Positions 24,322 through 33,451 of a DNA stretch of 64,000 bases are shown piece after piece. This DNA comes from Streptomyces sp. DH-12 (GTDB taxonomy: Bacteria; Actinomycetota; Actinomycetes; Streptomycetales; Streptomycetaceae), in contig NZ_PPFB01000001.1 of NCBI RefSeq assembly GCF_002899455.1, positions 2,108,001-2,172,000 on the forward strand. Direction: 5' to 3'. The translations under genes and the position numbers were made by a program. Below the pieces are notes generated by a model. It saw only the letters and a program-made list of their open reading frames with translations, did no database searches and had not been told where the DNA came from. Each line of letters begins with the position of its first letter. The stretch's first letter is position 1.

Positions 24322-24343
24322 CGTAAGTCGGCTGTAAGGCGGC
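24322..24343. promoter_or_regulatory. Tandem 11-bp direct repeat upstream of cutR, possible response-regulator site
   Basis: CGTAAGTCGGC followed directly by TGTAAGGCGGC, with 9 of 11 positions shared. Head-to-tail 11-bp spacing is the typical binding pattern of OmpR-family regulators. Position is 101-122 bases before the cutR GTG. Binding by CutR is inference. Confidence 0.4.
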
Positions 24344-24659
24344 CGGGGAGGGGGTGGCCGACGGCACCGGGACCGGGGAACACGCGGGCGAACGGGGCGG
24401 GAATACGAGAATTTCTCGCGAGGTCAGGTTTCCCCGGGAGGGAGCCTGGGGAGGACGGGTTTACATCCCGCGATCACACTCTGCTCGTACCGCACCACCA
24501 TGCGGTGCACACGGTCCGCTTCCGCAGAGCGGGCGTGGATGTCCCGGTACCGTCGCCGCCCGGCCGAGCGGCGCCGGGCATCCGCCACGGACGTGATCGT
24601 CCCTCCCGACGGCACACCCCGTGCCACCGACCCACCGACCCAGGACGAGGGGGCGCAGC

Positions 24660-24833
24660 ATGGACGCATTCACCGCAGGACTTCTGCAGCGCATAAAGGC
24701 GACCGAGTCCGACCTGTCGCGGGCCCGCGACGAGGGCGACGACTTCCTCGTCGAAGTGGAGCAGGGCGAGCTCGACGACCTGCGCCGCCTCGCCGCCGAG
24801 CACGGCGTGGAAGTCGGCGCGAACAGCGTCTGA
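24660..24833 (+). CDS. Small acidic helical protein, conserved type
   Basis: 57 residues, MDAFTAGLLQRIKATESDLS and onward, with LVEVEQGELDDLRRLAAEHG near the end: mainly two amphipathic helices with an acidic bias. No domain name is assigned. ATG follows a GAGGGGG-type site. A 15-bp-stem terminator lies 21 bases after the stop, so it is a complete single-gene transcription unit divergent from cutRS. Confidence 0.75.
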   Translation: MDAFTAGLLQRIKATESDLSRARDEGDDFLVEVEQGELDDLRRLAAEHGVEVGANSV

Positions 24834-24854
24834 CCGGCGCACACGGAAACGCCC

Positions 24855-24888
24855 GGCGGACCCGGTGGATCACTCCACCGGGTCCGCC
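24855..24888 (+). terminator. Rho-independent-like terminator of the small acidic protein gene
   Basis: Perfect 15-bp stem (24855-24869 with 24874-24888) and TCAC loop, 21 bases past the stop codon. No clear T-run. Confidence 0.82.
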
Positions 24889-25195
24889 GCCGTTCACGCC
24901 GGCACGCCCGCCCCTGCCCGCGGTGAGCCGCACGGCTGTTCGGCGGCGGTCGGGCTGCCGGAGGCCGGGCCCGGCACCGATCCCCGAGGCGCACGGCGAG
25001 CCGCCCGCGGACACCCGCCTGTGCGCTCCCGGCGCCGTGCGCGACGGCGTGGGCGGACGGTGCCCGCCGCCCGCTGCCGCCCGGCAGGCCGGGCCGTCAT
25101 CCGGCCCGGCCGGCGGCCACAGGCCGCCGCGCGCGCGGCCGCGCTCGGCCCCGGCTGCCGCCCCCGTCAGCCGGCGGCGGCAGCCGACCGCACCC
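24889..25195. other. GC-rich spacer without a recognisable gene
   Basis: About 300 bases of extreme G+C with open frames in several directions but only low-complexity Arg/Gly/Pro/Ala translations and no ribosome site or family. Nothing supportable is seen. Confidence 0.5.
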
Positions 25196-26014
25196 TCAGT
25201 CGTGCCACGCCCCGAACTCCTCCAGCAGGTGGAGAAGAGGTCCGAGGACACCGGGGGAGGCCGCCACCGCGAGGTCACCCGACGGAGGGCTGTCGGGGTG
25301 GCGCCCAGCCGTGAGGGCGCCGGCCTCTCGGGCTATCAGGGCGCCCGCGGCCAGATCCCACGGGTGCAGGCCCCGCTCGTAGTAGCCGTCGAGGCGCCCG
25401 GCCGCCACGTCACACAGGTCGATCGCCGCCGAGCCGCCACGTCGGACGTCCCGGACCAGCGGAATCAGCCGGCGGGCGACCTCGGCCTGGTGGTCGCGGA
25501 CGTCGGCGACGTAGTTGAAACCGGTGGAGACCAGCGCCTGGTCCAGCGGCGGCGACGGCCGGCAGGCCAGGCGCCGCTCGCCCTCCCAGGCGCCCGTGGC
25601 CCACGCCCCGCCGCCCAGCACCGCGTGGTACGCCTCGCCGCGCATCGGGGCGAACACCGCGCCGGCCACGGTCACCCCGTCCTGCTCGGCCGCGACGGAG
25701 ACGGCCCAGGTGGGCAGGCCGTACAGGTAGTTCACCGTGCCGTCGAGGGGGTCGACGACCCAGCGGACGCCGCTGCTGCCGGCGGTGGAGGCTCCCTCCT
25801 CGCCGAGGACGCCGTCCTCCGGGCGGCGCTCGGCGATCAGTCCGGTGATCAGCTTCTCCGCCGCGATGTCCATCTCGGTGACGACGTCGACCGCACTGGA
25901 CTTGGTGGCGGCGACCGCGAGGTCGGCCGGGCGGCCGTCGCGCAGCAGCTCACCCGCGCGCCGGGCGGCCTCCCGGGCCAGTTCCAGCAGTTCCGCGTGC
26001 AGGGGATCGGTCAC
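25196..26014 (-). CDS. Inositol-monophosphatase-family phosphatase
   Basis: 272 residues. Metal-site motifs in order: GEEGAST (Glu), WVVDPLDGTVNYLYGLP (DPxDGT, about residue 90) and the late GGSAAIDLCDVAAGRLDGYY with HPWDLAAGALIAREAGA. The family removes phosphate from inositol-1-phosphate, histidinol phosphate or related substrates with magnesium. Actinomycete members (ImpA, SuhB, HisN types) cannot be told apart by eye. GTG 26014 is 8 bases after the ferrochelatase stop, so the two genes form an operon. Confidence 0.9.
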   Translation of the reverse strand: MTDPLHAELLELAREAARRAGELLRDGRPADLAVAATKSSAVDVVTEMDIAAEKLITGLIAERRPEDGVLGEEGASTAGSSGVRWVVDPLDGTVNYLYGLPTWAVSVAAEQDGVTVAGAVFAPMRGEAYHAVLGGGAWATGAWEGERRLACRPSPPLDQALVSTGFNYVADVRDHQAEVARRLIPLVRDVRRGGSAAIDLCDVAAGRLDGYYERGLHPWDLAAGALIAREAGALTAGRHPDSPPSGDLAVAASPGVLGPLLHLLEEFGAWHD

Positions 26015-26022
26015 GGGGCTCC

Positions 26023-27150
26023 TCAGGCGTAGGGGCTGTCGGCGCCCGCGGCGGCGGGACGCGGGGCGCGCGCCGGGCAGCAGCCCACCGGGCACAGGTC
26101 GTGGCTGGGGCCGAGCGCGCCCAGGGCGCAGCGGGTGACGTCCCGCCCGCTCTCGGCGGCCGCGCGCTCCAGCACCAGCTCGCGGACGGCGGCGGCGAAC
26201 CGCGGGTCGTCGCCGACGGTCGCCGAGCGGCGCACCGGCAGGCCCAGCTCGTCCGCCTTGGCCGTGGCCTCGGTGTCGAGGTCGTACAGGACCTCCATGT
26301 GGTCGGAGACGAAGCCGATGGGGGCCATCACCACGGCCGGGACGCCGGCGGCGTGCCGCTCCTCGAGGTGGTCGCAGATGTCGGGCTCCAGCCACGGGAT
26401 GTGCGGGGCGCCGGAGCGGGACTGGTAGACGAGCTGCCAGGGGTGGTCCACGCCGGTGCGTTCGCGGACGGCGTCGGCGATCAGCCGGGCCACGTCCAGG
26501 TGCTGCGCGACGTAGGCGCCGCCGTCGCCGTGGGCCTCGACGGGGCCGGAGGTGTCCGCGGCGGTCTCGGGGATGGAGTGGGTGCAGAAGGCGATGTGCG
26601 CCCCGTCCCGGACCTCCTCGGGGAGGTCCGCGAGGGACCGGACGACGCCGTCGACCATGGGCTCGACGAAGCCGGGGTGGTTGAAGTAGTGCCGCAGCTT
26701 GTCGATCTTCGGCAGCTCCAGCCCTTCCTTCTCCAGCGTGGCGAGCGCGTCCGCGAGGTTCTCGCGGTACTGGCGGCAGCCGGAGTAGGAGGCGTAGGCG
26801 CTGGTGGCGAGGACCAGGATGCGGCGGCGGCCGTCGCGCACCATGTCGCGGAGGGTGTCGGTGAGGTAGGGCGCCCAGTTGCGGTTGCCCCAGTAGACCG
26901 GCAGGTCCAGGCCGTGCTCGGCGAAGTCCTTGCGCAGCGCGTCCAGCAGGGCGCGGTTCTGGTCGTTGATGGGGCTGACCCCGCCGAACAGGAAGTAGTG
27001 CTGTCCGACTTCCTTGAGGCGCTCCTTGGGGATGCCCCGCCCGCGCGTCACGTTCTCCAGGAACGGGACGACGTCGTCCGGGCCTTCCGGGCCGCCGAAG
27101 GAGAGCAGGAGCAGGGCGTCGTAGGGACTGGCATCGAACACGTCAGACAT
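26023..27150 (-). CDS. cpfC: Coproporphyrin III ferrochelatase
   Basis: 375 residues, ferrochelatase family. Visible motifs: [20 protein letters not shown] at the N-terminus, [40 protein letters not shown], the metal-side [13 protein letters not shown], and [20 protein letters not shown] (His and Glu of the active site). Actinobacteria insert iron into coproporphyrin III, so CpfC is the better name than HemH. The C-terminal 45 residues include Cys residues ([20 protein letters not shown]), consistent with the 2Fe-2S cluster of actinobacterial enzymes. Confidence 0.93.
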   Translation of the reverse strand: MSDVFDASPYDALLLLSFGGPEGPDDVVPFLENVTRGRGIPKERLKEVGQHYFLFGGVSPINDQNRALLDALRKDFAEHGLDLPVYWGNRNWAPYLTDTLRDMVRDGRRRILVLATSAYASYSGCRQYRENLADALATLEKEGLELPKIDKLRHYFNHPGFVEPMVDGVVRSLADLPEEVRDGAHIAFCTHSIPETAADTSGPVEAHGDGGAYVAQHLDVARLIADAVRERTGVDHPWQLVYQSRSGAPHIPWLEPDICDHLEERHAAGVPAVVMAPIGFVSDHMEVLYDLDTEATAKADELGLPVRRSATVGDDPRFAAAVRELVLERAAAESGRDVTRCALGALGPSHDLCPVGCCPARAPRPAAAGADSPYA

Positions 27151-27296
27151 GTCTCGATCCTCCCACCCGGGGCCGACGGCCGGGACAGGGGCCGGGGTGC
27201 GGCGGGAAGGTGTCGCGGATCACCGGCGCGAGCGGGTGACGCCGCCGGTAATCTGTATCCACTGCGATAGCACCTTACTGATCTTCCGGAGACCCC

Positions 27297-28532
27297 GTGC
27301 CCAGCCCCTACCGCGCCCTGTTCGCCGCCCCCGGCAGCAAGGCCTTCTCCGCCGCGGGGTTCCTCGGCCGGATGCCGCTGTCGATGATGGGCATCGGCGT
27401 GGTCACGATGATCTCCCAGGTGACCGGCCGGTACGGACTGGCGGGGGCCCTCTCGGCCACGATCGCGCTGTCCGCCGCGCTGGCGGGCCCTCAGGTGTCA
27501 CGGCTGGTGGACCAGTACGGGCAGCGCCGGGTGCTGCGTCCGGCCACGCTGCTGTCGCTGTCCGCGGCGGCGGTGCTGCTGTTCGCCGTCCACTTCGGCT
27601 GGCCGGAGTGGGTGCTGTTCGCCGCGTGCGTCGGCATCGGCTGCGTGCCGAGCCTCGGCGCGATGGTCCGGGCGCGCTGGGCGGCGCTGTACCGGGGCAC
27701 CCCGAGCCTGCACACCGCCTACTCGTTCGAGTCGGTGGTCGACGAGGTGTGCTTCATCGTCGGCCCGATCGTCTCCATCGGCCTGTCCACGGCGTGGTTC
27801 CCGGAGGCGGGCCCGCTGCTGGCGGCCTGCTTCCTGGCGGTGGGCGTCTTCTGGCTGACCGCGCAGCGCGCCACCGAGCCGGAGCCGCACCCCCGGGAGC
27901 GGAAGGGCGGCGGCACGGCGCTGCGTTCGCGGGGTCTTCAGGTGCTGGTGGCGACCTTCGTGGCGACGGGCACGATCTTCGGCGCGGTGGACGTGGTCAC
28001 CGTGGCCTTCGCCGAGGAGGAGGGCCGGAAGGCCGCGGCCAGCGTCGTGCTCTCCGTGTACGCCCTGGGCTCCTGCGTGGCCGGCCTGGTGTTCGGCCTG
28101 CTGCACTTCGCGGGGGCGCCGGAACGCCGGTGGCTGCTGGGCGTTTGCGCCATGGGCGTGAGTATGATCCCACTCCTACTGGTCGGGAACTTGCCGTTTC
28201 TGGCCGTGGCGCTGTTCGTTGCGGGTCTGTCCATCGCTCCCACGATGATCACGACCATGTCCCTCATCGAAGAGCACGTACCACGCGCGCAGCTCACCGA
28301 GGGGATGACCTGGGTGAGCACCGGGCTCGCGGTCGGGGTCGCCCTCGGCTCCTCCGCGGCCGGCTGGGTGATCGACGCGGCCGGGGCGCGCGCCGGGTAC
28401 GGGGTCCCGGTGGCCGCCGGGGCCGTCGCGGTCGCGGTCGGTTTCCTCGGGTACCGCCGGCTCCGGCCGGCACCGGGTCGGGGAGGCTCCGTTGGGCAGC
28501 ACGACGAGCACGAGGAACGGCACGTGGCGTAA
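27297..28532 (+). CDS. Major facilitator superfamily transporter
   Basis: 411 residues, GTG start, about 12 membrane helices with a cytoplasmic loop near residue 200 (EPEPHPRERKGGG). The first loop has GLAGALSATIALSAALAGPQ followed by SRLVDQYGQRR, the MFS loop 2-3 signature. The substrate is unknown; the pattern fits drug or metabolite efflux. The 3' end overlaps the next flavoprotein gene by 41 bp, an unusually long overlap. Divergent from cpfC. Confidence 0.85.
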   Translation: MPSPYRALFAAPGSKAFSAAGFLGRMPLSMMGIGVVTMISQVTGRYGLAGALSATIALSAALAGPQVSRLVDQYGQRRVLRPATLLSLSAAAVLLFAVHFGWPEWVLFAACVGIGCVPSLGAMVRARWAALYRGTPSLHTAYSFESVVDEVCFIVGPIVSIGLSTAWFPEAGPLLAACFLAVGVFWLTAQRATEPEPHPRERKGGGTALRSRGLQVLVATFVATGTIFGAVDVVTVAFAEEEGRKAAASVVLSVYALGSCVAGLVFGLLHFAGAPERRWLLGVCAMGVSMIPLLLVGNLPFLAVALFVAGLSIAPTMITTMSLIEEHVPRAQLTEGMTWVSTGLAVGVALGSSAAGWVIDAAGARAGYGVPVAAGAVAVAVGFLGYRRLRPAPGRGGSVGQHDEHEERHVA

Positions 28533-29811
28533 CTGGGGAGGCACCGTCTCCGTCCGGCCGGCCAGGGAAATCACACCGGCGTCCGTCGACGAACTGGCCG
28601 CCGCCGTGCGCCGGGCCGCCGAGGACGGGCTGCCGGTGAAGGCGGTCGGAACCGGCCACTCCTTCACCTCCATAGCCGCCACCGACGGTCTGCTGGTACG
28701 CCCTCAGCTGCTCACGGGGATCCGGAGGATCGACCGCGAGGCGGGCACCGTCACCGTCGAGGCGGGCACCCCGCTGAAGCGGCTCAACGCGGCGCTCGCG
28801 CGTGAGGGTCTGTCCCTGACCAACATGGGCGACATCATGGAACAGACGGTCTCCGGGGCCGCCGGTACCGGCACCCACGGCACCGGCCGGGAGTCCGCCT
28901 CCATCGCCGCCCAGATCGAGGGCCTGGAGCTGGTCACGGCCGACGGCTCGGTGCTCACCTGCTCACCGGAGGAGAACCCGGACGTCTTCGCCGCCGCCCG
29001 GATCGGTCTCGGCGCCCTCGGCATCGTCACCGCGATCACCTTCGCCGTGGAGCCGCTCTTCCTGCTCACCGCGCGCGAGGAGCCCATGCCGTTCGACCGG
29101 GTGTGCGCCGAGTTCGACGCGCTGCACGCCGAGAACGAGCACTTCGAGTTCTACTGGTTCCCGCACACCGGCAACACCAACACCAAGCGGAACAACCGCA
29201 GCGCGGGCCCCGAGCGCCCGGTGCCGCCGCTGCGCGGCTGGTTCGAGGACGAGTTCCTCTCCAACGGCGTCTTCCAGGTCGCCAACTGGGTGGGCCGCGC
29301 CGCCCCGGTGACGATTCCGGCCATCGCGCAGGTCTCCAGCCGGGCGCTGTCCGCGCGGACGTACACCGACATCCCCTACAAGGTGTTCACCTCCCCGCGC
29401 CGGGTGCGCTTCGTGGAGATGGAGTACGCCGTCCCGCGCGAGGCGCTCGTGGACACGCTGCGGGAACTGAAGGCGATGGTGGACCGGTCCCCGCTGCGGG
29501 TGAGCTTCCCGGTGGAGGTGCGCACCGCGCCGGCCGACGACATCACGCTGTCCACGGCGTCCGGCCGGGAGAGCGCGTACGTCGCGGTCCACATGTTCAA
29601 GGGGACGCCGTACCAGCGGTACTTCACCGCCGCCGAGCGCATCTTCACCGCGCACGAGGGACGACCCCATTGGGGGAAGATCCACACGCGTGACGCCGAG
29701 TACCTCTCGCGGGTGTATCCGCGCTTCGGCGAATTCGTCGCGCTGCGGGACCGGCTGGACCCGGAACGGCTGTTCCGCAACGACCACCTGCGCCGGGTCC
29801 TGGGCGCGTAG
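28492..29811 (+). CDS. FAD-linked D-arabinono-1,4-lactone/alditol oxidase family protein
   Basis: 439 residues. The PCMH-type FAD domain has VGTGHSFTSIAATDG (about residues 45-60), whose His matches the covalent FAD-binding His of the vanillyl-alcohol-oxidase superfamily, and SGAAGTGTHGTGRESASIAA. The C-terminal ALO domain ends with RLDPERLFRNDHLRRVLG. Members oxidise aldonolactones or sugar alcohols with oxygen. The start is TTG 28492 behind GGGGAGG, inside the end of the MFS gene, which gives translational coupling. The transporter may export or import the related compound; that link is inference. Confidence 0.87.
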   Translation: MGSTTSTRNGTWRNWGGTVSVRPAREITPASVDELAAAVRRAAEDGLPVKAVGTGHSFTSIAATDGLLVRPQLLTGIRRIDREAGTVTVEAGTPLKRLNAALAREGLSLTNMGDIMEQTVSGAAGTGTHGTGRESASIAAQIEGLELVTADGSVLTCSPEENPDVFAAARIGLGALGIVTAITFAVEPLFLLTAREEPMPFDRVCAEFDALHAENEHFEFYWFPHTGNTNTKRNNRSAGPERPVPPLRGWFEDEFLSNGVFQVANWVGRAAPVTIPAIAQVSSRALSARTYTDIPYKVFTSPRRVRFVEMEYAVPREALVDTLRELKAMVDRSPLRVSFPVEVRTAPADDITLSTASGRESAYVAVHMFKGTPYQRYFTAAERIFTAHEGRPHWGKIHTRDAEYLSRVYPRFGEFVALRDRLDPERLFRNDHLRRVLGA

Positions 29812-30223
29812 ACATTGCCTCTGTTTCCGGCGATTGCGTGAAGTTCCCCACAAATCCACCACGTGCGGGGGCGGACGAGTGGGGCAACGACGGCCAAGTC
29901 CCGCCCCTTGCACGAACTCGCACGGCGTGCCAATCCACGCACGTGGCCCAAATGGAGTACTGTTGCGAGCCCTGGGTCCGGACTCCCGTCAGGGCGCCCG
30001 GGTCCTCGGAGGACCGCCGGGAGGGGGCTAGTTGCACAGGGTGACGCTTTTGGTCACTTAGCGTTGCGAATAGGTAACCGTGCCATAACGGCGATCCTGG
30101 GCCCGCGCCCGACACGCCGGGCAACTCGGCAAGGTTGTGGCAGGCTGCACCCGGGCAGGCCACACTCGACTAGCGGAAGCAGCGACGCACGTGACGTCGG
30201 CAGGCACCACCCGGGAGGTCCCC
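29812..30223. other. Intergenic region upstream of sepH
   Basis: 412 bases without a gene. It is A+T-richer than average in patches (29815-29850 and 30030-30080), as expected of a promoter region for sepH. A GGGAGG ribosome site lies before the sepH ATG. No RNA gene is recognised. Confidence 0.5.
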
Positions 30224-31270
30224 ATGCCCGAACTGCGTGTCGTGGCCGTCTCGAATGACGGCACACGGCTGGTGCTGAAGGCTGCGGACAGCACGGAGTA
30301 CACGCTTCCGATCGACGAACGGCTCCGCGCCGCCGTGCGCGGCGACCGTCCCCGCCTCGGCCAGATCGAGATCGAGGTGGAGAGCCACCTCCGCCCCCGC
30401 GACATCCAGGCGCGTATAAGGGCGGGCGCGACCGCGGAAGAGGTCGCGCAGATGGCCGGCATCCCCGTGGACCGCGTCCGGCGCTTCGAGGGCCCCGTCC
30501 TCGCCGAGCGCGCCTTCATGGCCGAGCGCGCCCGCAAGACGCCGGTCCGCCGCCCCGGTGAGAACTCCGGCCCGCCGCTGGGCGAGGCCGTGCAGGAGCG
30601 GCTGCTGCTGCGCGGCGCGGAGAAGGACACCGTCCAGTGGGACTCCTGGCGCCGCGACGACGGTACCTGGGAGGTCCTGCTGGTCTACCGGGTCGCGGGC
30701 GAGCCGCACTCGGCGAGCTGGACGTACGACCCGCCCCGGCGGCTGGTCCAGGCCGTCGACGAGGAGGCCCGCTCGCTGATCGGCGAGTCCGACGACCTCG
30801 CCGCGCCCGAGCCGAGCTTCCCGTTCGTGCCGCGCATCGCCCGGCTGCCGCGTGACCGCCCGCTGGACCGGCCCGCCGACCGCGAGCGTTCCAGCCTGCC
30901 CGCACAGGCGTCCGAACCGGCCGAGGAGTCCACCGCGGCCACCGCCTCGGGCGAACGCGACTCGCTGACCAGCCTGCTGGAGGCGGTGCCCAGCTTCCGG
31001 GGCGACCTGGTGGTGCCGGAGCGCACCGAACCGGCCGCCGAGGAGCCGGAGTCCGAGCCCGAGGTGGAGGAGCCGCCGGCTCCCGCCGCGTCCGCGGGCT
31101 CCGCGTACGCGGACGTGCTGATGCCCCGCTCGGTGGGCGGCCACCGCGACCGTCTCATCGGCTCGACCGACCGTCAGGCCGAGGCGGACGGCGTCCGTCC
31201 GGGCCGTCGCGCGGCGGTGCCGAGCTGGGACGAGATCGTCTTCGGCACGCGGCGCAAGAAGCAGGATTAG
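30224..31270 (+). CDS. sepH: Septation protein SepH
   Basis: 348 residues. N-terminal DUF3071 domain: MPELRVVAVSNDGTRLVLKA, then a helix-turn-helix-like GATAEEVAQMAGIPVDRVRR (about residues 70-90). The long, acidic and Pro/Ala-rich C-terminal half ends with PSWDEIVFGTRRKKQD, conserved in the family. SepH binds FtsZ and stimulates filament assembly during sporulation and vegetative septation. The N-terminal domain is the FtsZ-binding part and the C-terminal region drives self-association. It is a single-gene unit with a 21-bp-stem terminator. Confidence 0.95.
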   Translation: MPELRVVAVSNDGTRLVLKAADSTEYTLPIDERLRAAVRGDRPRLGQIEIEVESHLRPRDIQARIRAGATAEEVAQMAGIPVDRVRRFEGPVLAERAFMAERARKTPVRRPGENSGPPLGEAVQERLLLRGAEKDTVQWDSWRRDDGTWEVLLVYRVAGEPHSASWTYDPPRRLVQAVDEEARSLIGESDDLAAPEPSFPFVPRIARLPRDRPLDRPADRERSSLPAQASEPAEESTAATASGERDSLTSLLEAVPSFRGDLVVPERTEPAAEEPESEPEVEEPPAPAASAGSAYADVLMPRSVGGHRDRLIGSTDRQAEADGVRPGRRAAVPSWDEIVFGTRRKKQD

Positions 31271-31302
31271 GCAGGTCCCGGGGCTCCGCCCCGGACCCCG
31301 CT

Positions 31303-31346
31303 CCTCGAGCGCGGAGGGGCTGAGTTCAGCCCCTCCGCGCTCGAGG
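31303..31346. terminator. Bidirectional terminator between sepH and the rhodanese gene
   Basis: Perfect 21-bp inverted repeat (31303-31323 with 31326-31346), 2-base centre, between converging genes. A second weaker hairpin of GGGGC/GCCCC lies at about 31279-31293. Confidence 0.85.
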
Positions 31347-31376
31347 ACGAGGCCCGCCAGGGCCGACAGGGCTCCG

Positions 31377-32225
31377 CTACTGCGGATCCGGCCCCACCGC
31401 GACCGGTCGCGCCGGATCCGACGACCACTCCGACCAGGAGCCGACGTACAGCGCCGCCGGGATGCCCGCGATCTCCAGCGCCAGCACCTCGTGCGCCGCC
31501 GACACGCCCGAGCCGCAGTACACCCCGACCGGCGCGTCCGGCGTCACGCCCAGCTCGCCGAAGCGGGCGCGCAGTTCCGCGGCAGGGCGGAAACGGCCGT
31601 CCGCGTCCACGGTGTCGGAGGTCGGCGCCGACAGCGCGCCCGGGATGTGGCCGCCGACGGGGTCGATCGGCTCCACCTCGCCCCGGTACCGCTCCCCCGC
31701 ACGGGCGTCCAGCAGCACCCCCGAACGGGCCAGCGCCGCCGCTCCGTCCGCGTCCAGCACCCCGCTCACGTCCGGCTCCGGCACGAAGTCGCCCTCGGCC
31801 GGCTCCGGCGCCGCCGTCTCCAACGGCCCCTCCCAGGCGGGCAGTCCGCCGTCCAGGACCCGCACGTCCGGGTGGCCCGTCCAGCGCAGCAGCCACCAGG
31901 CGCGGGCCGCCGCCCAGCCGATGCCGCCGTCGTACGCCACCACGGGCGTCCCGGCCGACACGCCGGCACGCCGCATCGCGGCGCCGAACACCTCGGGGTC
32001 CGGCAGCGGATGGCGTCCCCGCGGGCCCGGCGCGGACGCCAGTTCGCGGTCCAGGTCGACGAAGACGGCGCCGGGGATGTGGCCTGCCGCGTAGGCGGAC
32101 CGGCCGTCGAACGGCTCACCCTTCGCGGCGGCCGTGCTGAGCTGCCAGCGGACGTCGAGCAGGACCGGCGGGCGGTCCGACCGCAGCGCGTCGGCGAGTT
32201 CGGATGCGGAGATGATGGCGTTCAT
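31377..32225 (-). CDS. Thiosulfate/3-mercaptopyruvate sulfurtransferase (tandem rhodanese)
   Basis: 282 residues with two rhodanese domains. The first holds VLLDVRWQLS and AAGHIPGAVFVDLDRELASA. The second holds VLLDARAGERYRGEVEPIDP, GGHIPGALSAPT and the active-site loop VYCGSGVSAAHEVLALE with the catalytic Cys. The CGSGV(S/T)A loop is closer to mercaptopyruvate sulfurtransferases. It moves sulfane sulfur to cyanide or thiols. The start is ATG 32225 (MNAIIS); a start 9 bases upstream is possible. Single gene. Confidence 0.92.
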   Translation of the reverse strand: MNAIISASELADALRSDRPPVLLDVRWQLSTAAAKGEPFDGRSAYAAGHIPGAVFVDLDRELASAPGPRGRHPLPDPEVFGAAMRRAGVSAGTPVVAYDGGIGWAAARAWWLLRWTGHPDVRVLDGGLPAWEGPLETAAPEPAEGDFVPEPDVSGVLDADGAAALARSGVLLDARAGERYRGEVEPIDPVGGHIPGALSAPTSDTVDADGRFRPAAELRARFGELGVTPDAPVGVYCGSGVSAAHEVLALEIAGIPAALYVGSWSEWSSDPARPVAVGPDPQ

Positions 32226-32429
32226 GGTCACCATCCTCGCGCACGGGGTGGCCGACTCGTCCCGGTACGGCTACTCTGCTCGGCCGGGCACATCCGGTCA
32301 CCGGGCGTACGGTATCGGGCACATACGGTGTCGGCCGCGCTGCGGGAACGATCCGCCGCGCCGGCACGGGAGGCCCCGCAGGGGCGAGCGGACACGGCCG
32401 ACGTACGGGCGGCCGAGAAGAGAGTGACG

Positions 32430-33233
32430 ATGACCGACGCACGGGGGAACGCCCGCCCGGACGGCGACGGGTCCGCCCGGCACGCGCCCGGCACACCCTG
32501 CTGGGTGAGCCTGATGGTGCGCGGACTGGACGTGACCGAGCAGTTCTACGGGGCGCTGTTCGGCTGGGAGTTCCGGCCCGGCCCGCGGCCGTGGGGCCCG
32601 TACGTGCGTGCCGTGCTCGACGGGCACGCGGTGGCCGGGATCGGGGTGCTGCCGCCGGACCGCCGGCTGCCGGTGGCGTGGACGCCGTACTTCGCCTCCG
32701 ACGACGTGGATCTGACGGCCGAGGTGGTGCGTTCGTGCGGCGGGACCGTCGGCGTGGGGCCGCTGGACGCCGACGACGCGGGGCGGCTGGCGCTCGCCTC
32801 GGACCCGTGCGGCGCGGTCTTCGGCATCTGGCAGGCGGCCGACGGGGCCGTCCCGGGCGTCAGGGGCCGGCCCGGCACTCCGGCGTGGAACGAGCTGACG
32901 ACCTTCGAGACGACGAACGTGGCCAAGTTCTACGAGACGGTGTTCGGTTACGACGAGGAGCCGGTCGTTTCCGCCGACCTGGACTATGTGACGCTGCGTC
33001 TGGACGGCCGCCCGGTGACCGGCGTCCACGGTCTGGGCAAGGCGCTGCCCCGGGACCGGGGGCCGTACTGGACGACGTACTTCACGGTGGCGGACACCGA
33101 CGACGCGGTGGACCGGGTGCTGCACCTCGGCGGCCAGGTGCTCGGCGGTCCCCGGGACACCGAGCACGGCCGGGTCGCCACGGTGGCGGACCCGGAGGGG
33201 GCGCGGTTCGCGCTGGTGCGAGGACCGCGCTGA
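32430..33233 (+). CDS. VOC-family (glyoxalase/bleomycin-resistance fold) protein
   Basis: 267 residues with two VOC domains in tandem. The first has TPCWVSLMVRGLDVTEQFY and GALFGWEFRPGPRPWGPY. The second has TPAWNELTTFETTNVAKFYE, TVFGYDEEP and ends DTEHGRVATVADPEGARFAL. The His/Glu positions of metal-binding members are only partly kept, so catalysis is uncertain. Streptomyces have many such paralogues in stress or antibiotic contexts. The start is ATG 32430; GTG 32424 is two codons upstream. Confidence 0.85.
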   Translation: MTDARGNARPDGDGSARHAPGTPCWVSLMVRGLDVTEQFYGALFGWEFRPGPRPWGPYVRAVLDGHAVAGIGVLPPDRRLPVAWTPYFASDDVDLTAEVVRSCGGTVGVGPLDADDAGRLALASDPCGAVFGIWQAADGAVPGVRGRPGTPAWNELTTFETTNVAKFYETVFGYDEEPVVSADLDYVTLRLDGRPVTGVHGLGKALPRDRGPYWTTYFTVADTDDAVDRVLHLGGQVLGGPRDTEHGRVATVADPEGARFALVRGPR

Positions 33234-33243
33234 CGCGCGGTGC

Positions 33244-33268
33244 GGCACGGCGGCGCAGCTGCCGTGCC
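33244..33268 (+). terminator. Possible terminator after the VOC gene
   Basis: GGCACGGC and GCCGTGCC arms around a 9-base loop, 11 bases past the stop. Moderate strength, no T-run. Confidence 0.5.
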
Positions 33269-33451
33269 GGCACAGCACAGTGCCTGGCACGACATCGGCG
33301 GGTCCCCGGAGCACGCCCGGGGATCCGGCGGTACGGCGGTGGCCCCGAGAGCCGGCTGCTCACCCACCTGACCGGGCGGCTGCGCAGGCCGTCGCGGGAC
33401 CGGATGCCGGAGTCGGTCACCGTCGAACTGCACGCGGCGCGGGCGGGAGGA

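Noticed and set aside
24889..25195. Plus-strand open frame of ~150 codons starting at 24865
   Set aside because: Begins inside a terminator and translates as Arg/Gly/Pro-rich shadow of the inositol-phosphatase gene.
31303..31346. 21-bp palindrome as an insertion-sequence end
   Set aside because: Same reasoning: convergent genes, single copy, no transposase.
33270..33451. Small plus-strand ORFs between the VOC and HxlR genes
   Set aside because: Low-complexity translation, no ribosome site, no family; likely non-coding spacer.
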